Shown: positions 18,619 through 27,537, counted from the first letter of the stretch. The stretch is 51,162 bases of DNA from Actinomycetota bacterium (GCA_003134555.1 PLBO01000113.1:75374-126535); one strand, 5' to 3'. Translations and numbers: made by a program. Notes: generated by a model not told the origin, from the sequence alone.

Positions 18619-19731
18619 GTGACGCGCGGCGTTGTCATCCTCGGATCGACCGGATCGATCGGCACGCAGGCGCTCGACGTCCTGTCGCATCACCGCGACG
18701 AGTACCGGGTCGTCGCACTCGCAGCCGGCCGCAACACTGAGCTGCTCGCGCGCCAGGCGGCCGAGTTCGACGTCCCGGCCGATATGGCACGCGCGTGTGC
18801 CGACGAGCCGGAGGTGCTCGCAGAGCTCGCGTCGCTCGAGTCGGTCGACGTCGTGCTCAACGCCGTCGTCGGGTTCGCCGGACTGCCCGCGACTCTCGCC
18901 GCGCTGCAAAACGGGAAGCGACTCGCGCTCGCGAACAAGGAGAGTCTCATCGCGGCCGGACCCGTCGTCGCGAAGGCGCGCGCCGCCGGCGGCGGCGAGA
19001 TCGTTCCCGTCGACTCCGAGCATTCGGCGGTCTGGCAGTGCCTGCGCGCCGGTCGGGCGTCCGAGGTCGGTCGCATCGTGCTGACGGCCAGCGGCGGACC
19101 CTTCCGTGGCCGGACCCGCGAACAACTCCGTGAGGTCACGATCGCCGATGCGCTCGCGCACCCCACGTGGAACATGGGCGCCAAGATCACCATCGACAGC
19201 TCCACCCTGATGAACAAGGGGCTCGAGGTGATCGAGGCGCACGAGCTCTTCGGAGTCGGGTTCGACCGGATCGATGTGGTGGTGCACCCCCAGTCGGTGG
19301 TGCACAGCATGGTCGAGTTCTGCGACGGCGCGACGATCGCGCAGCTGTCGATGCCCGACATGCGCCTTCCGATCGCGCTCGCGCTGGGCGCGCCCAACCG
19401 GCTGCCGGAACCGTACGGCGCGATCGACTGGTCGACCCTCGGGCGGCTCGACTTCGAGGTGCCCGATCTCGCGACGTTCCGGTGCCTCGCGCTGGCCTAC
19501 GAGGCCGGACGGGTCGGAGGCACCGCGCCGGCGATCCTCTCGGCTGCCAACGAGGTGGCGGTCGACGCGTTCCTCGGCGGTCGAATCGCGTGGACCGAGA
19601 TCGCCGCCGTCGTCGAGGAAGTGCTGAGCGAAGGCGCCGGAACCGCCGATGAGATTGGCGACGTGCTCGAAGCCGACCGCCGCGCCCGCGAGCGGGCCTC
19701 GGTCAGGGCTCTGACCAGGGGTGCCGTGTGA
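18619..19731 (+). CDS. dxr: 1-deoxy-D-xylulose 5-phosphate reductoisomerase
   Basis: A 370-residue MEP-pathway enzyme turning DXP into MEP with NADPH. The NADPH site is VVILGSTGSIGTQALDVL. The catalytic domain has LANKESLIAAGPVV, PVDSEHSAVWQCL, ASGGPFRG, WNMGAKITIDSSTLMNKGLE, VIEAHELFGV and VVVHPQSVVHSMVEF. These include the metal-binding Asp/Glu residues and the substrate-binding Ser/Asn/Lys set. The C-terminal helical domain is complete. GTG 18619 is leaderless. The end overlaps the site-2 protease gene by four bp, and ispG follows, giving a dxr-rseP-ispG cluster as in other actinobacteria. Confidence 0.96.
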   Translation: MTRGVVILGSTGSIGTQALDVLSHHRDEYRVVALAAGRNTELLARQAAEFDVPADMARACADEPEVLAELASLESVDVVLNAVVGFAGLPATLAALQNGKRLALANKESLIAAGPVVAKARAAGGGEIVPVDSEHSAVWQCLRAGRASEVGRIVLTASGGPFRGRTREQLREVTIADALAHPTWNMGAKITIDSSTLMNKGLEVIEAHELFGVGFDRIDVVVHPQSVVHSMVEFCDGATIAQLSMPDMRLPIALALGAPNRLPEPYGAIDWSTLGRLDFEVPDLATFRCLALAYEAGRVGGTAPAILSAANEVAVDAFLGGRIAWTEIAAVVEEVLSEGAGTADEIGDVLEADRRARERASVRALTRGAV

Positions 19732-20975
19732 GGGCCAGCGATCCGTTCGAGGACATCGACGTCGACCCGGTCCGGACCTTCGCGCTCACGGGTGTGGTGC
19801 TGGTCGCCCTCGTCATCGGCGCGGTGCTGTTCCCGACGCAGACCGCGGTGGTCGCGGTGATCGTCGCGCTGTTCGTGATGATCATGCTGCACGAGTTCGG
19901 CCACCTCGTCGCGGCCAAGCGGTCGGGCATGAAGGTCACCGAGTTCTTCGTGGGCTTCGGTCCTCGGCTGTGGTCGACCAAGCGGGGGGAGACGGAGTAC
20001 GGCGTCAAGGCCGTTCCCCTCGGCGGCTACTGCCGCATCATCGGGATGACCAACCTCGAGGAGGTTGCTACCGAGGACGAACCGCGCGCCTATCGCAACA
20101 AACGTACGAGCGCGAAGATGCTCGTCGCCGCGGCCGGGCCGGCCGTGCATTTCGTCATCGCCATCATCTTGATGTTCGCCGTGCTTTTCTTCGCGGGCGA
20201 CTACCGCAGCGCCCACCCGGTGTTGACCTTGGCCGACACGACTCAGGGTGCGGCTGCGGCCGGACTCCGACCCGGCGACACGATCGTCGCCGTCAACAGT
20301 CAGACGGTCAACGAATGGCTGCAGGTGCAACAACTCATCAACCCGCCGGGGCATCCCGCGCACGTCGGCGACATCGTGCGTTTCGTCGTGCGTCGCGGTA
20401 GCGAGCAGCTCACGGTTCCCGTGAAGCTGCAGGAGAGCGCCGACCCGAGCTTGAAGCGGCTCGTCGCGGGCGTGACGCCGCGCACTGTGGTTCCGCGCCC
20501 GGGATTCGTCACGTCGGTCGTGCAGGCTCCACGGCAGGTCGCCGATATCGGCTGGCAGTCGATCAAGGCGATCGGCAGCATGTTCTCGCCAGCCGGGATC
20601 TCGAACTACTTCCGCATACTTTCCGGCGACACCAGCAGCAACGTCGATCAGTCGAAACGATTCGTCTCGCCGGCGGGCGTGGGCGCGCTCGCGAGCGACG
20701 CGGTGAAGGCGGGCTGGGTAAGCGTGTTCGGGCTCCTGATCGCGATCAACGTCTTCGTCGGGCTGTTCAACCTGCTCCCGCTCCTTCCCTTCGACGGCGG
20801 GCACATTGCGATCGCGCTCTACGAGAAGGTCGCGTCGACGGTCCGGCGGCGCCGGGTCCAGGTCGACGCGGCCAAGCTCCTGCCGATCACCGTCGCGGTG
20901 GTTGCGGTGCTCGGGTTCATCTTCTTGTCGAGCCTCTTCCTCGACATCACCCATCCCGTCGCGAACCCGTTCTGA
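19728..20975 (+). CDS. rseP: Site-2 membrane zinc metalloprotease (RseP/RIP family)
   Basis: A 415-residue M50 intramembrane protease. HEFGH (H55, E56, H59) lies in the first catalytic membrane segment. PLGGYCRIIGMTN and the second metal motif NLLPLLPFDGGH are also present. A single PDZ domain sits between them (GLRPGDTIVAVNSQTVNEWL). About four membrane segments can be counted. Relatives such as mycobacterial Rip1 cut anti-sigma factors. The substrate here is unknown, and no anti-sigma gene is in the window. GTG 19728 overlaps the dxr stop (GTGA). Confidence 0.92.
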   Translation: MRASDPFEDIDVDPVRTFALTGVVLVALVIGAVLFPTQTAVVAVIVALFVMIMLHEFGHLVAAKRSGMKVTEFFVGFGPRLWSTKRGETEYGVKAVPLGGYCRIIGMTNLEEVATEDEPRAYRNKRTSAKMLVAAAGPAVHFVIAIILMFAVLFFAGDYRSAHPVLTLADTTQGAAAAGLRPGDTIVAVNSQTVNEWLQVQQLINPPGHPAHVGDIVRFVVRRGSEQLTVPVKLQESADPSLKRLVAGVTPRTVVPRPGFVTSVVQAPRQVADIGWQSIKAIGSMFSPAGISNYFRILSGDTSSNVDQSKRFVSPAGVGALASDAVKAGWVSVFGLLIAINVFVGLFNLLPLLPFDGGHIAIALYEKVASTVRRRRVQVDAAKLLPITVAVVAVLGFIFLSSLFLDITHPVANPF

Positions 20976-21045
20976 GCCCGCGTCCGGCTCGCGGTACGGA
21001 TATGAAGCTTTGGTGCGTCGATCCGTCGCGGCCCCGCGCCCGCCG

Positions 21046-21051
21046 TAGGCT
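21046..21051 (+). promoter_or_regulatory. -10 element TAGGCT, leaderless ispG
   Basis: TAGGCT lies 6 nt before GTG 21058 without a ribosome site, in the 82-bp gap after rseP. Confidence 0.5.
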
Positions 21052-21057
21052 GGCCGG

Positions 21058-22263
21058 GTGATTCCTCGTCGCCGAACCCGCCAGGTGATGGTCGGCCGGG
21101 TACCTGTCGGCGGCGACGCGCCCGTGTCGATCCAGTCGATGACCACCACGAAGACGGCCGATGTCGACGGCACGCTGGCGCAGATCTACGCCCTCGCCGC
21201 TGCCGGTTGCGACATCGTGCGGTGCACGTGCAACGAGGAAGCGGCGGCCGAGGCGCTTGCGCAGATCGTGCCCCGCTCGCCGGTTCCGATCGTCGCCGAC
21301 ATCCACTTCCAGCACAAGCTCGCGCTCGGCGCGCTCGAAGCCGGCGTGCACGCGCTCCGTCTGAATCCGGGCAACATCCGCAAGCCGGAGCACATCAAGC
21401 TGGTCGCGGCCGAGGCCAAGGCGCGCGGCGTCCCGATCCGCATCGGCGTGAACGCGGGCTCACTCGATCCGGCCATGGCGGAGCGGCACGGCGGCATCAC
21501 TGCCGAAGCAATGGTCGCGTCGGCGATGCACGAGCTCGATCTGTTCCGCGAGGTCGACTTCGACGACGTCAAGATCTCGGTGAAGGCGTCGAGCGTGCCG
21601 TTGATGATCGACGCGTACCGGTTGTTGTCGGAGACGACCGACCATCCTCTTCATCTCGGGGTCACCGAGGCGGGCGTCATGCCGCACGGTCTCATCAAGG
21701 GCGTGGCGGGTATCGCCACGTTGCTCGCGGAAGGCATCGGCGACACGATCCGCTTCTCGCTCACCGCCGATCCGGTCGAGGAGGCGAAGACGGGCCGCAC
21801 GCTGCTCGAGGCGATGGGGCTGCGGGAACGTAAGGGACTCGACTTGATCGCGTGCCCTTCGTGCGGGCGCGCGGAGGTCGACGTGATCCGCGTGGCCACC
21901 GAAGCGCAAGCCGCCCTCGAGGCGCGCAGCATCCCGTTGCAGGTCGCGGTGATGGGATGCGTGGTGAACGGACCCGGCGAGGCGCGCGAAGCCGATCTCG
22001 GAATCGCCGCCGGACGCGGTAAGGGCCACCTTTTCGTGAAGGGTCAGGTCGTGCGCGTGGTGCCCGAAGCGGAGATGGTGGCGGCGCTGATCGACGAGGC
22101 CGAGCGCATCATGGCGGAGGGCATCGAAGCGCGACTCGCCGCGGCCGATCCGAACGCGGCCGCGATCGCCGACGCGACGCGCGACGAGCTGTTGCAAATC
22201 CAAGGCGTCGACGCCAACCATTCGGCTGAGCGAATTCAGAAGATCCGCGAGATCGCGGAGTGA
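21058..22263 (+). CDS. ispG: 4-hydroxy-3-methylbut-2-en-1-yl diphosphate synthase IspG (GcpE)
   Basis: A 401-residue [4Fe-4S] enzyme of the MEP pathway, turning MEcPP into HMBPP. The TIM-barrel part has VSIQSMTTTKTADVDGTLAQ, CDIVRCTCN, VADIHFQHKLAL, LRLNPGNIR and IRIGVNAGSLD. The cluster ligands are in CPSCGRAEVDV and MGCVVNGPGEAREADLGIAA, the standard C-x2-C plus C arrangement with the catalytic Glu. Bacterial two-domain type. About 35 residues after the reductase domain form a helical tail. GTG 21058 is leaderless. Its electron donor (flavodoxin or ferredoxin) is not in the window. Confidence 0.96.
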   Translation: MIPRRRTRQVMVGRVPVGGDAPVSIQSMTTTKTADVDGTLAQIYALAAAGCDIVRCTCNEEAAAEALAQIVPRSPVPIVADIHFQHKLALGALEAGVHALRLNPGNIRKPEHIKLVAAEAKARGVPIRIGVNAGSLDPAMAERHGGITAEAMVASAMHELDLFREVDFDDVKISVKASSVPLMIDAYRLLSETTDHPLHLGVTEAGVMPHGLIKGVAGIATLLAEGIGDTIRFSLTADPVEEAKTGRTLLEAMGLRERKGLDLIACPSCGRAEVDVIRVATEAQAALEARSIPLQVAVMGCVVNGPGEAREADLGIAAGRGKGHLFVKGQVVRVVPEAEMVAALIDEAERIMAEGIEARLAAADPNAAAIADATRDELLQIQGVDANHSAERIQKIREIAE

Positions 22264-22308
22264 CGACCGCATGCCGTGGGCGCGCATCTCGGAGCTACCC
22301 CGACGCCG

Positions 22309-22314
22309 TATCCT
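22309..22314 (+). promoter_or_regulatory. -10 element TATCCT, leaderless oxidoreductase gene
   Basis: TATCCT lies 6 nt before GTG 22321. This sets the start; the longer frame from 22276 would include the promoter. Confidence 0.5.
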
Positions 22315-22320
22315 GAGCCC

Positions 22321-23010
22321 GTGACCGATACAAGTTCTCCGATCGGGCGTCGGGTGTTTCTCGGGCTCGTCGGTGCGGGCGCCCTGGGCGTGTTGTTCGG
22401 CTCGAAGGTAGAGGACTACCTCGCGAAACATTCGCCGAAGTCACTGTCGCTGCTGCCCATCGGAGAGCACTTCCGCTTCTATACGGTCACCGACAAATTC
22501 CCGAATCGCGCGCCGCAGGACTACCGGCTCACCGTAGAAGGTCTCGTGCAGCGCCCCTTCACGCTGACCTACGACGAGTTGCGCGCAATGCCGCCGACGA
22601 TGCTGACCAAGGACTTCCAATGCGTCACCGGCTGGCGCGTGCGCAACACCCACTGGACCGGCGTGCGGCTGGCCGACCTGCTCGACAAGGCCGGTGTGCA
22701 TCCGGCTGCGACGGCATTGCGTTTCACGTCGTTCGACGGTGTCTACACGGAGAGCCTCACGCTCGAGCAGGCGCGCCGCCCGGACGTCATCGTCGCGTAC
22801 GACCTCGAGGGTAAGCCGCTCAGCAGTGACCATGGTGGTCCGGCGCGCCTGTACGTCGCCCCGATGTACGGCTACAAGTCGTGCAAGTGGCTCGACGGCA
22901 TCGAGGTCGTCGATCGCGTGATCCCGGGCTACTGGGAGGACGGAGGATACGACGTCGACGGGTGGGTCGGGCAGAGCAACGGCCGCGACGATCAACCCAC
23001 GTCGGCGTGA
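22321..23010 (+). CDS. Molybdopterin-dependent oxidoreductase (sulfite oxidase/MsrP-like domain)
   Basis: A 229-residue protein with a twin-Arg-like N-terminus (GRRVFLGLVGAGALG), suggesting Tat export or anchoring after cofactor insertion. The SUOX-type domain has LTVEGLVQRPFTLTYDELRA, FQCVTGWRVRNTHWTGVRL with Mo-ligand Cys101, SLTLEQARRPDVIVAYDLEG, and DHGGPARLYVAPMYGYKSCK ending in YWEDGGY. It is shorter than MsrP (about 300 residues) and lacks a dimerisation domain. The next gene is a membrane cytochrome b, overlapping by 4 bp, so electrons likely pass to or from quinone as in MsrPQ-like pairs. The substrate (sulfite, methionine sulfoxide or other) is not deducible. Confidence 0.85.
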   Translation: MTDTSSPIGRRVFLGLVGAGALGVLFGSKVEDYLAKHSPKSLSLLPIGEHFRFYTVTDKFPNRAPQDYRLTVEGLVQRPFTLTYDELRAMPPTMLTKDFQCVTGWRVRNTHWTGVRLADLLDKAGVHPAATALRFTSFDGVYTESLTLEQARRPDVIVAYDLEGKPLSSDHGGPARLYVAPMYGYKSCKWLDGIEVVDRVIPGYWEDGGYDVDGWVGQSNGRDDQPTSA

Positions 23011-23735
23011 GCGCAAGGAGCAAGCCGTTCCCGCGCTTCGACCGTTTGGAACGCGTCGTGCACTGGTGCAACGCGACGTTGTTCCTCGTGCTGCTGCTCA
23101 CGGGCGCGTCGCTCTACGCCGGCCCGCTGTCGACGATCGTCGCGCATCGTCACACGGTGAAGACGATCCACGTGTTCGCCGGACTGTTGCTCCCGCTCCC
23201 GCTGCTCATCGGGCTCCTGATGCCGTCGGGTCGTCAGCTGCGCCGCGATATCTCACGATTCAACCGCTGGACGGCCGCCGACCGGCGGTGGTGGTCGCGC
23301 CGCACTCGTGCGTCCGGGCAACTCGGCAAGTTCAATCCCGGTCAGAAGTTGAACGCGGTGTTCGTCGGCGCATCGATCGTCCTCATGCTGGCGACCGGCG
23401 CGATCATGCGGTGGTTTCAGCCGTTCCCCGACAGCATCCGAACCGGCGCCACGTTCGTGCACGACTGGATCTTCATCGCACTGATCTTCGTCATCGTCGG
23501 CCACATCATGTTCGCGCTGGCCGATTTCGACTCGTTGCGTTCCATGGTGCGCGGCTGGGTGCCCGAGCAGTGGGCACGCCGCGAGCGACCCGCATGGTGG
23601 GCGGAGGTGGTTGCCGCTCGTGCGGGTGAGACGGGCGCAGGGTCAGCGGGTGCGGCCGGCGACGTCGAGGCAGGCTTCGAGCAGCGGATCGACGAAGCGC
23701 GCGTTGGCACAGGCGAGATGCCCGTCGGCGACTGA
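23007..23735 (+). CDS. Cytochrome b561-type membrane subunit (partner of the molybdoenzyme)
   Basis: 242 residues from GTG 23007, which overlaps the preceding stop. Four hydrophobic segments carry histidines placed for bis-heme ligation: ERVVHWCNATLFLVLLLTG, TVKTIHVFAGLLLPLPLLIG, a third around VFVGASIVLMLATGAIM, and FVHDWIFIALIFVIVGHIMF. This resembles FdhI or NiFe-hydrogenase cytochrome b subunits. The last 31 codons are antisense to the convergent hydrolase gene (overlap 23643-23735). They are Gly/Ala/Glu-rich, so the tail is likely read-through of little function. The pair forms a transmembrane oxidoreductase. Confidence 0.82.
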   Translation: MSARSKPFPRFDRLERVVHWCNATLFLVLLLTGASLYAGPLSTIVAHRHTVKTIHVFAGLLLPLPLLIGLLMPSGRQLRRDISRFNRWTAADRRWWSRRTRASGQLGKFNPGQKLNAVFVGASIVLMLATGAIMRWFQPFPDSIRTGATFVHDWIFIALIFVIVGHIMFALADFDSLRSMVRGWVPEQWARRERPAWWAEVVAARAGETGAGSAGAAGDVEAGFEQRIDEARVGTGEMPVGD

Positions 23736-24506
23736 ATGCACGGTCGCGCCGCGGATTGCCTCAGCAGTCGCGAGCTGTAACGACGGCGACACCCCGCGGT
23801 CTTCGGTCGTGCAGACGATCGCCGTCGGTACGTCGACCTCGCCGATCCAGCGGTGCGCGCTGTACGTGCTGATCGAGTGACCGGCCTCGATGATCATGCG
23901 CCAGTCGTGTCTGCGCATCTCCGCGGCCGCCCAAGCCGGCATGGTCGCGGGATGCATGCTCACCATCGGTACGGGTGGGAGCAGACGCGACGGCCACGCG
24001 AGCCGCGCCATCGCGGTCGCGCCCAGCATGGCGGCCTGGTACGCGTTGCGCATGAGTCGGTGCGGCACGAAGCCCGCGCTCGTCGCGCACAGGACGAGAC
24101 CGTCGACGAGATCGCGGTGCCGGCGCCACATCAATTGCGCGACCGGCCCGCCCATCGAATAACCCACTGCGATGACGGGGCCGCTGTCGAGCTCCACGAG
24201 CGTCGCGGCGCAGTCGTCGGCGCAATCGGCGAGCCGGAAGATCTTCGGCGTCCGCAGGCCCCGCGCGTGGCCGCGCAGGTCGGGTGCGACCACGTTGAAG
24301 TGCGCGCTCAGGGGCTCGAATGCCTGGAACCAGTTGAGGCCGGCGCTCGCGACCCAGCCGTGCAAAAGGAGAAGAGTCGGCGCGCCGGGCGGTCCGGCGA
24401 TCTGGCGGACGAACGTCGTGCCTCGGTCGGGTAGCTCGATGCGACGACCGAACGGGAGGCGCGCCAGCGAGGCGTGGTGTTGCGGCAGGTCTATCGACGC
24501 CGTCAC
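23643..24506 (-). CDS. Alpha/beta hydrolase
   Basis: 287 residues from GTG 24506, which has a very strong Shine-Dalgarno GGAGGGGGGAG upstream; an ATG at 24524 overlaps that site and is less likely. Fold motifs are TLLLLHGWVASAGLNW (oxyanion HG), VVAPDLRGHARGL, the nucleophile elbow VIAVGYSMGGPVAQLMWRR (GYSMGG, Ser), and a final VHSVADGHLACANARFVDP with the catalytic His. An acid on strand 7 is likely near VPTAIVCTTEDRG. Substrate unknown; esterase or lipase-like. The 3' end overlaps the cytochrome gene antisense. It follows a methyltransferase by 70 bp on the same strand. Confidence 0.83.
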   Translation of the reverse strand: MTASIDLPQHHASLARLPFGRRIELPDRGTTFVRQIAGPPGAPTLLLLHGWVASAGLNWFQAFEPLSAHFNVVAPDLRGHARGLRTPKIFRLADCADDCAATLVELDSGPVIAVGYSMGGPVAQLMWRRHRDLVDGLVLCATSAGFVPHRLMRNAYQAAMLGATAMARLAWPSRLLPPVPMVSMHPATMPAWAAAEMRRHDWRMIIEAGHSISTYSAHRWIGEVDVPTAIVCTTEDRGVSPSLQLATAEAIRGATVHSVADGHLACANARFVDPLLEACLDVAGRTR

Positions 24507-24576
24507 CTGGGCTCCCCCCTCCATGCTGTCCGCCCGGGGTCCATGCTGACACATTCGTCAGTTCGTCGGCCGTTCT

Positions 24577-25338
24577 TCAGACCCGCTCTACCCAGAAACA
24601 GTCGACGCGGTAGGGAATTTCGACCGTTTTGCGGCCCCGGACGGCCGGATGGGTCGTCAGCACGTCGCGTACCTCGGCCAGAACCTTGGCCTGCTCGGGC
24701 TCCGGCAGCACCGCAACGTGGCTGACGGAGGCGACCCGTTGGACGACGCCTTCGCGGGTGATCCGCTGCGTGTGGCGGAACTGGGCGTCGTGCAGCTCGC
24801 CGAACCCCGGCATGGCGCTCGTCGCGCTGTCGCGCCAATTTTCGTGGTCGCGCCACGGCGCGTGCTTTTCGACACGGTCCATGATCGACCACACTTCGTC
24901 GACCCAAGGCTCGGTGCGATCGCGCGCGTTCCAGACGAGCCCGAGCCGGCCGCCGGATCGCAGCACGCGCGCGGCTTCGGCGGTCGCGCGGTCGTGGTCG
25001 AACCAGTGCCACGCCTGGGCGACCGTGATCGCGTCGAGCGATGCCGCGGTGAACGGCATCGCTTCTGCCGTAGCGGCGACGAGCGGCACCTCGGGCAGGA
25101 GGCGACGGAACGTCGCGCGCATTCCCGGGACGGGCTCGACCGCGAGCAGCTCGGCCCCGGTCGGGGCGAGCAACCGTGTCAGCTTGCCCGTGCCGGCGGC
25201 CACGTCGGCGACGCGGCGGCCGGCTGTGAGGCGGAGGTTCTCGACGAACCACGCGACCGCTTCCGGCGGGTACGTCGGCCGCGCGGCTTCGTAGTCGCCG
25301 GGGTCGTTGAAGCCTGCCGCCGCGATGTCGTGAACCAC
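24577..25338 (-). CDS. Class I SAM-dependent methyltransferase
   Basis: 253 residues from GTG 25338. The start is limited by the cysN stop 29 bp upstream; longer frames run into cysN. Motif I is VADVAAGTGKLTRLL, followed by LLAVEPVPGMRATFRRLLPE and the motif II region VAATAEAMPFTAASLDAITV with AQAWHWFDHDRATAEAARVL. The Methyltransf_11 core and the HWFDHD signature match a family annotated as class I methyltransferases near UbiE or trans-aconitate methyltransferases. Substrate unknown. It could be co-transcribed with the sulfur operon, which would tie SAM use to sulfur supply; that link is inference. Confidence 0.82.
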   Translation of the reverse strand: MVHDIAAAGFNDPGDYEAARPTYPPEAVAWFVENLRLTAGRRVADVAAGTGKLTRLLAPTGAELLAVEPVPGMRATFRRLLPEVPLVAATAEAMPFTAASLDAITVAQAWHWFDHDRATAEAARVLRSGGRLGLVWNARDRTEPWVDEVWSIMDRVEKHAPWRDHENWRDSATSAMPGFGELHDAQFRHTQRITREGVVQRVASVSHVAVLPEPEQAKVLAEVRDVLTTHPAVRGRKTVEIPYRVDCFWVERV

Positions 25339-25367
25339 GACCCCATTGTGACCGGTGATCCTGGTTG

Positions 25368-26612
25368 TTACAGGATCATTCCCGCGGCGAGGGTGTCGTT
25401 GCTCGCTTCGTCGACGAGGATGAACGAGCCCGTCGCGCGGTTGCGCCGGTAGTCGTCGAAGAACAGTGGCACGGTCGTACGCAGCGTCACCCGCCCGATC
25501 TCGTTGAGCGAGAGCGAGTCGGCATCCTCGTTCCGGTGCAGCGTGTTGACGTCGAGTCGGTAGTGCAGGTCCTTCACCAGTGCCCGCGTCCACTTCGACG
25601 TTTGCTTCAGCGCGTACTTGCCGCCGGGCTTGAGCGCCGCGCGCTCTCCGAACCAGCACAGCATCGCGTCGACGTCCTGGGCGATGTTCGGCTGGTTGTT
25701 GGGCCGGCAGATCATGTCGCCCCGGCTGACGTCGAGGTCGTCGGCGAGCCGGATCGTTACCGACATCGGCGGCACCGCTTCTTCGACCGGCCCGTCGGCG
25801 GTGTCGATCGACGCGATCCTCGACGCGAATCCCGAGGGCAGCACGACCACGTCGTCACCGACCTTGTAGGAGCCGCTCGCGACCTGACCCGCGTAGCCGC
25901 GGTAGTCGTGGTGCTTGTCGTCGCGAGGCCGGATCACGTACTGCACCGGGAAGCGGCAGTCGATGAGGTTGCGGTCGGAGGCGATGTGCACCTCTTCGAG
26001 GTGGTGCAGCAGCGACGTGCCCTCGTACCACGGCGTGTTCGCCGACCGGTCGACGACGTTGTCGCCGTTCAGCGCCGACATCGGGACGAACTGGAGGTCG
26101 CGCACGTCGAGCTTGGCCGCGAAATCGCGGAACTCGGTCTTGATGCGCTCGAAGACCGCCTGGTCGTAGTCGACGAGGTCCATCTTGTTGACGCACAGCA
26201 CGAGGTGGGGCACGCCGAGCAGCGACGCGAGGAACGCGTGCCGGCGTGACTGTTCGATGATGCCCTTGCGCGCGTCGACCAGGATCAGCGCGAGGTCGGC
26301 CGTCGACGCGCCCGTCACCATGTTGCGCGTGTACTGCACGTGCCCCGGCGTGTCGGCGATGATGAACTTGCGACGCGGCGTCGCGAAGTAGCGGTACGCG
26401 ACGTCGATCGTGATGCCCTGCTCGCGCTCGGCCCGAAGTCCGTCGGTCAAGAGGGCGAGGTTCATCCCTTCCTCGCCGCGGAGCATCGTCGAGTGTTCCA
26501 GCGCCTCGAGGGTGTCCTCGAAGATCTGTTTCGAGTCGTACAGCAGGCGACCGATGAGCGTCGACTTGCCGTCGTCGACCGAGCCTGCGGTCGCGAATCG
26601 CAAGAGCTCCAC
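25368..26612 (-). CDS. cysN: Sulfate adenylyltransferase large subunit CysN (GTPase)
   Basis: 414 residues from GTG 26612, which overlaps the cysD stop by one base (TAGTG). It hydrolyses GTP to drive APS synthesis by CysD. G motifs are TAGSVDDGKSTLIGRLL, ADTPGHVQYTRNM (DTPGH) and CVNKMDLVDYD. Domains 2 and 3 of the EF-Tu-like fold follow (FPVQYVIRPRDDKHHDYRGY, DVSRGDMICRPNNQP, GRVTLRTTVPLFFDDY). There is no C-terminal APS kinase (CysC) domain, unlike the fused mycobacterial CysNC. That fits the downstream use of APS rather than PAPS by the CysH here. Confidence 0.95.
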   Translation of the reverse strand: MELLRFATAGSVDDGKSTLIGRLLYDSKQIFEDTLEALEHSTMLRGEEGMNLALLTDGLRAEREQGITIDVAYRYFATPRRKFIIADTPGHVQYTRNMVTGASTADLALILVDARKGIIEQSRRHAFLASLLGVPHLVLCVNKMDLVDYDQAVFERIKTEFRDFAAKLDVRDLQFVPMSALNGDNVVDRSANTPWYEGTSLLHHLEEVHIASDRNLIDCRFPVQYVIRPRDDKHHDYRGYAGQVASGSYKVGDDVVVLPSGFASRIASIDTADGPVEEAVPPMSVTIRLADDLDVSRGDMICRPNNQPNIAQDVDAMLCWFGERAALKPGGKYALKQTSKWTRALVKDLHYRLDVNTLHRNEDADSLSLNEIGRVTLRTTVPLFFDDYRRNRATGSFILVDEASNDTLAAGMIL

Positions 26613-27517
26613 TAGAAGTATCCCTCCCGCTTGCGATCTTCCATCGCGGCTTCCGAGAACTTGTCGTCGGCGCGGGTCGCGCCGCGTTCGGTGACGCGAG
26701 ACGCCGCGACTTCGGCGATCACGTCGGCGATCGAGGCCGCGGTCGACGCGACGGCTGCGGTGCACGTTGCGTCGCCGACCGTGCGGTAGCGCACCGTTGC
26801 CTCGAAGACCTCCTCGCCCTCGCCCGGCCGCAGGAATTCGGTCACTGCCATCAGCATGCTGTCGCGCCGGAACACGTTGCGCCGGTGTGCGTAGTAGATG
26901 GAGGGAAGCTCGATCTCCTCGTCGGCGATGTACTGCCAGATGTCGAGCTCGGTCCAGTTCGAGAGCGGGAACACGCGAATGTGCTCACCCTTGCGGTGCC
27001 GTCCGTTGTAGAGCGACCAGATCTCGGGACGCTGGTTCTTCGGGTCCCATTGACCGAACTCGTCGCGAAACGAGAAGAAGCGCTCCTTCGCGCGCGCCTT
27101 CTCCTCGTCGCGGCGGGCGCCACCCATCACGGCGTCGAACCCGTGCTGTTCGACCGCGTCGAGGAGCGTTGTGGTCTGCAGGCGGTTACGCGACGCGCGC
27201 GGCCCCGTCTCCTCGACGACCCGGCCCGTGTCGATCGACGCTTGTACTGAAGCGACGACGAGGTTGACGTCGAGCCTCTCGACGGACGAGTCGCGAAACT
27301 CGATGACCTCGGGAAAGTTGTGGCCGGTGTCGATGTGCATGACCGGGAACGGCAGCCGTGCGGGCCAGAAGGCCTTCTTGGCGATGTGCAGCATCACGAC
27401 GCTGTCCTTGCCGCCCGAGAAGAGCAGGACCGGCCGTTCGAACTCGGCCGCCACCTCGCGCAGGAGATGGATCGACTCCGATTCGAGCGCGTCGAGATGA
27501 GAGATCAGCCGATGCAT
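26612..27517 (-). CDS. cysD: Sulfate adenylyltransferase subunit 2 CysD
   Basis: 301 residues from ATG 27517. An ATP-pyrophosphatase-fold enzyme making adenosine 5'-phosphosulfate with CysN. Motifs are PVLLFSGGKDSVVMLHIAKK (PP-loop), PFPVMHIDTGHNFPEVIEFR, FDAVMGGARRDEEKARAKER, FPLSNWTELDIWQYI and YYAHRRNVFRRDSM; it ends DDKFSEAAMEDRKREGYF. Length matches the family (about 300). It is 20 bp after cysH and is coupled to cysN. The ribosome site is weak (AGAAAG). Confidence 0.96.
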   Translation of the reverse strand: MHRLISHLDALESESIHLLREVAAEFERPVLLFSGGKDSVVMLHIAKKAFWPARLPFPVMHIDTGHNFPEVIEFRDSSVERLDVNLVVASVQASIDTGRVVEETGPRASRNRLQTTTLLDAVEQHGFDAVMGGARRDEEKARAKERFFSFRDEFGQWDPKNQRPEIWSLYNGRHRKGEHIRVFPLSNWTELDIWQYIADEEIELPSIYYAHRRNVFRRDSMLMAVTEFLRPGEGEEVFEATVRYRTVGDATCTAAVASTAASIADVIAEVAASRVTERGATRADDKFSEAAMEDRKREGYF

Positions 27518-27537
27518 CGTTTGCTTTCTGTCGTGGG

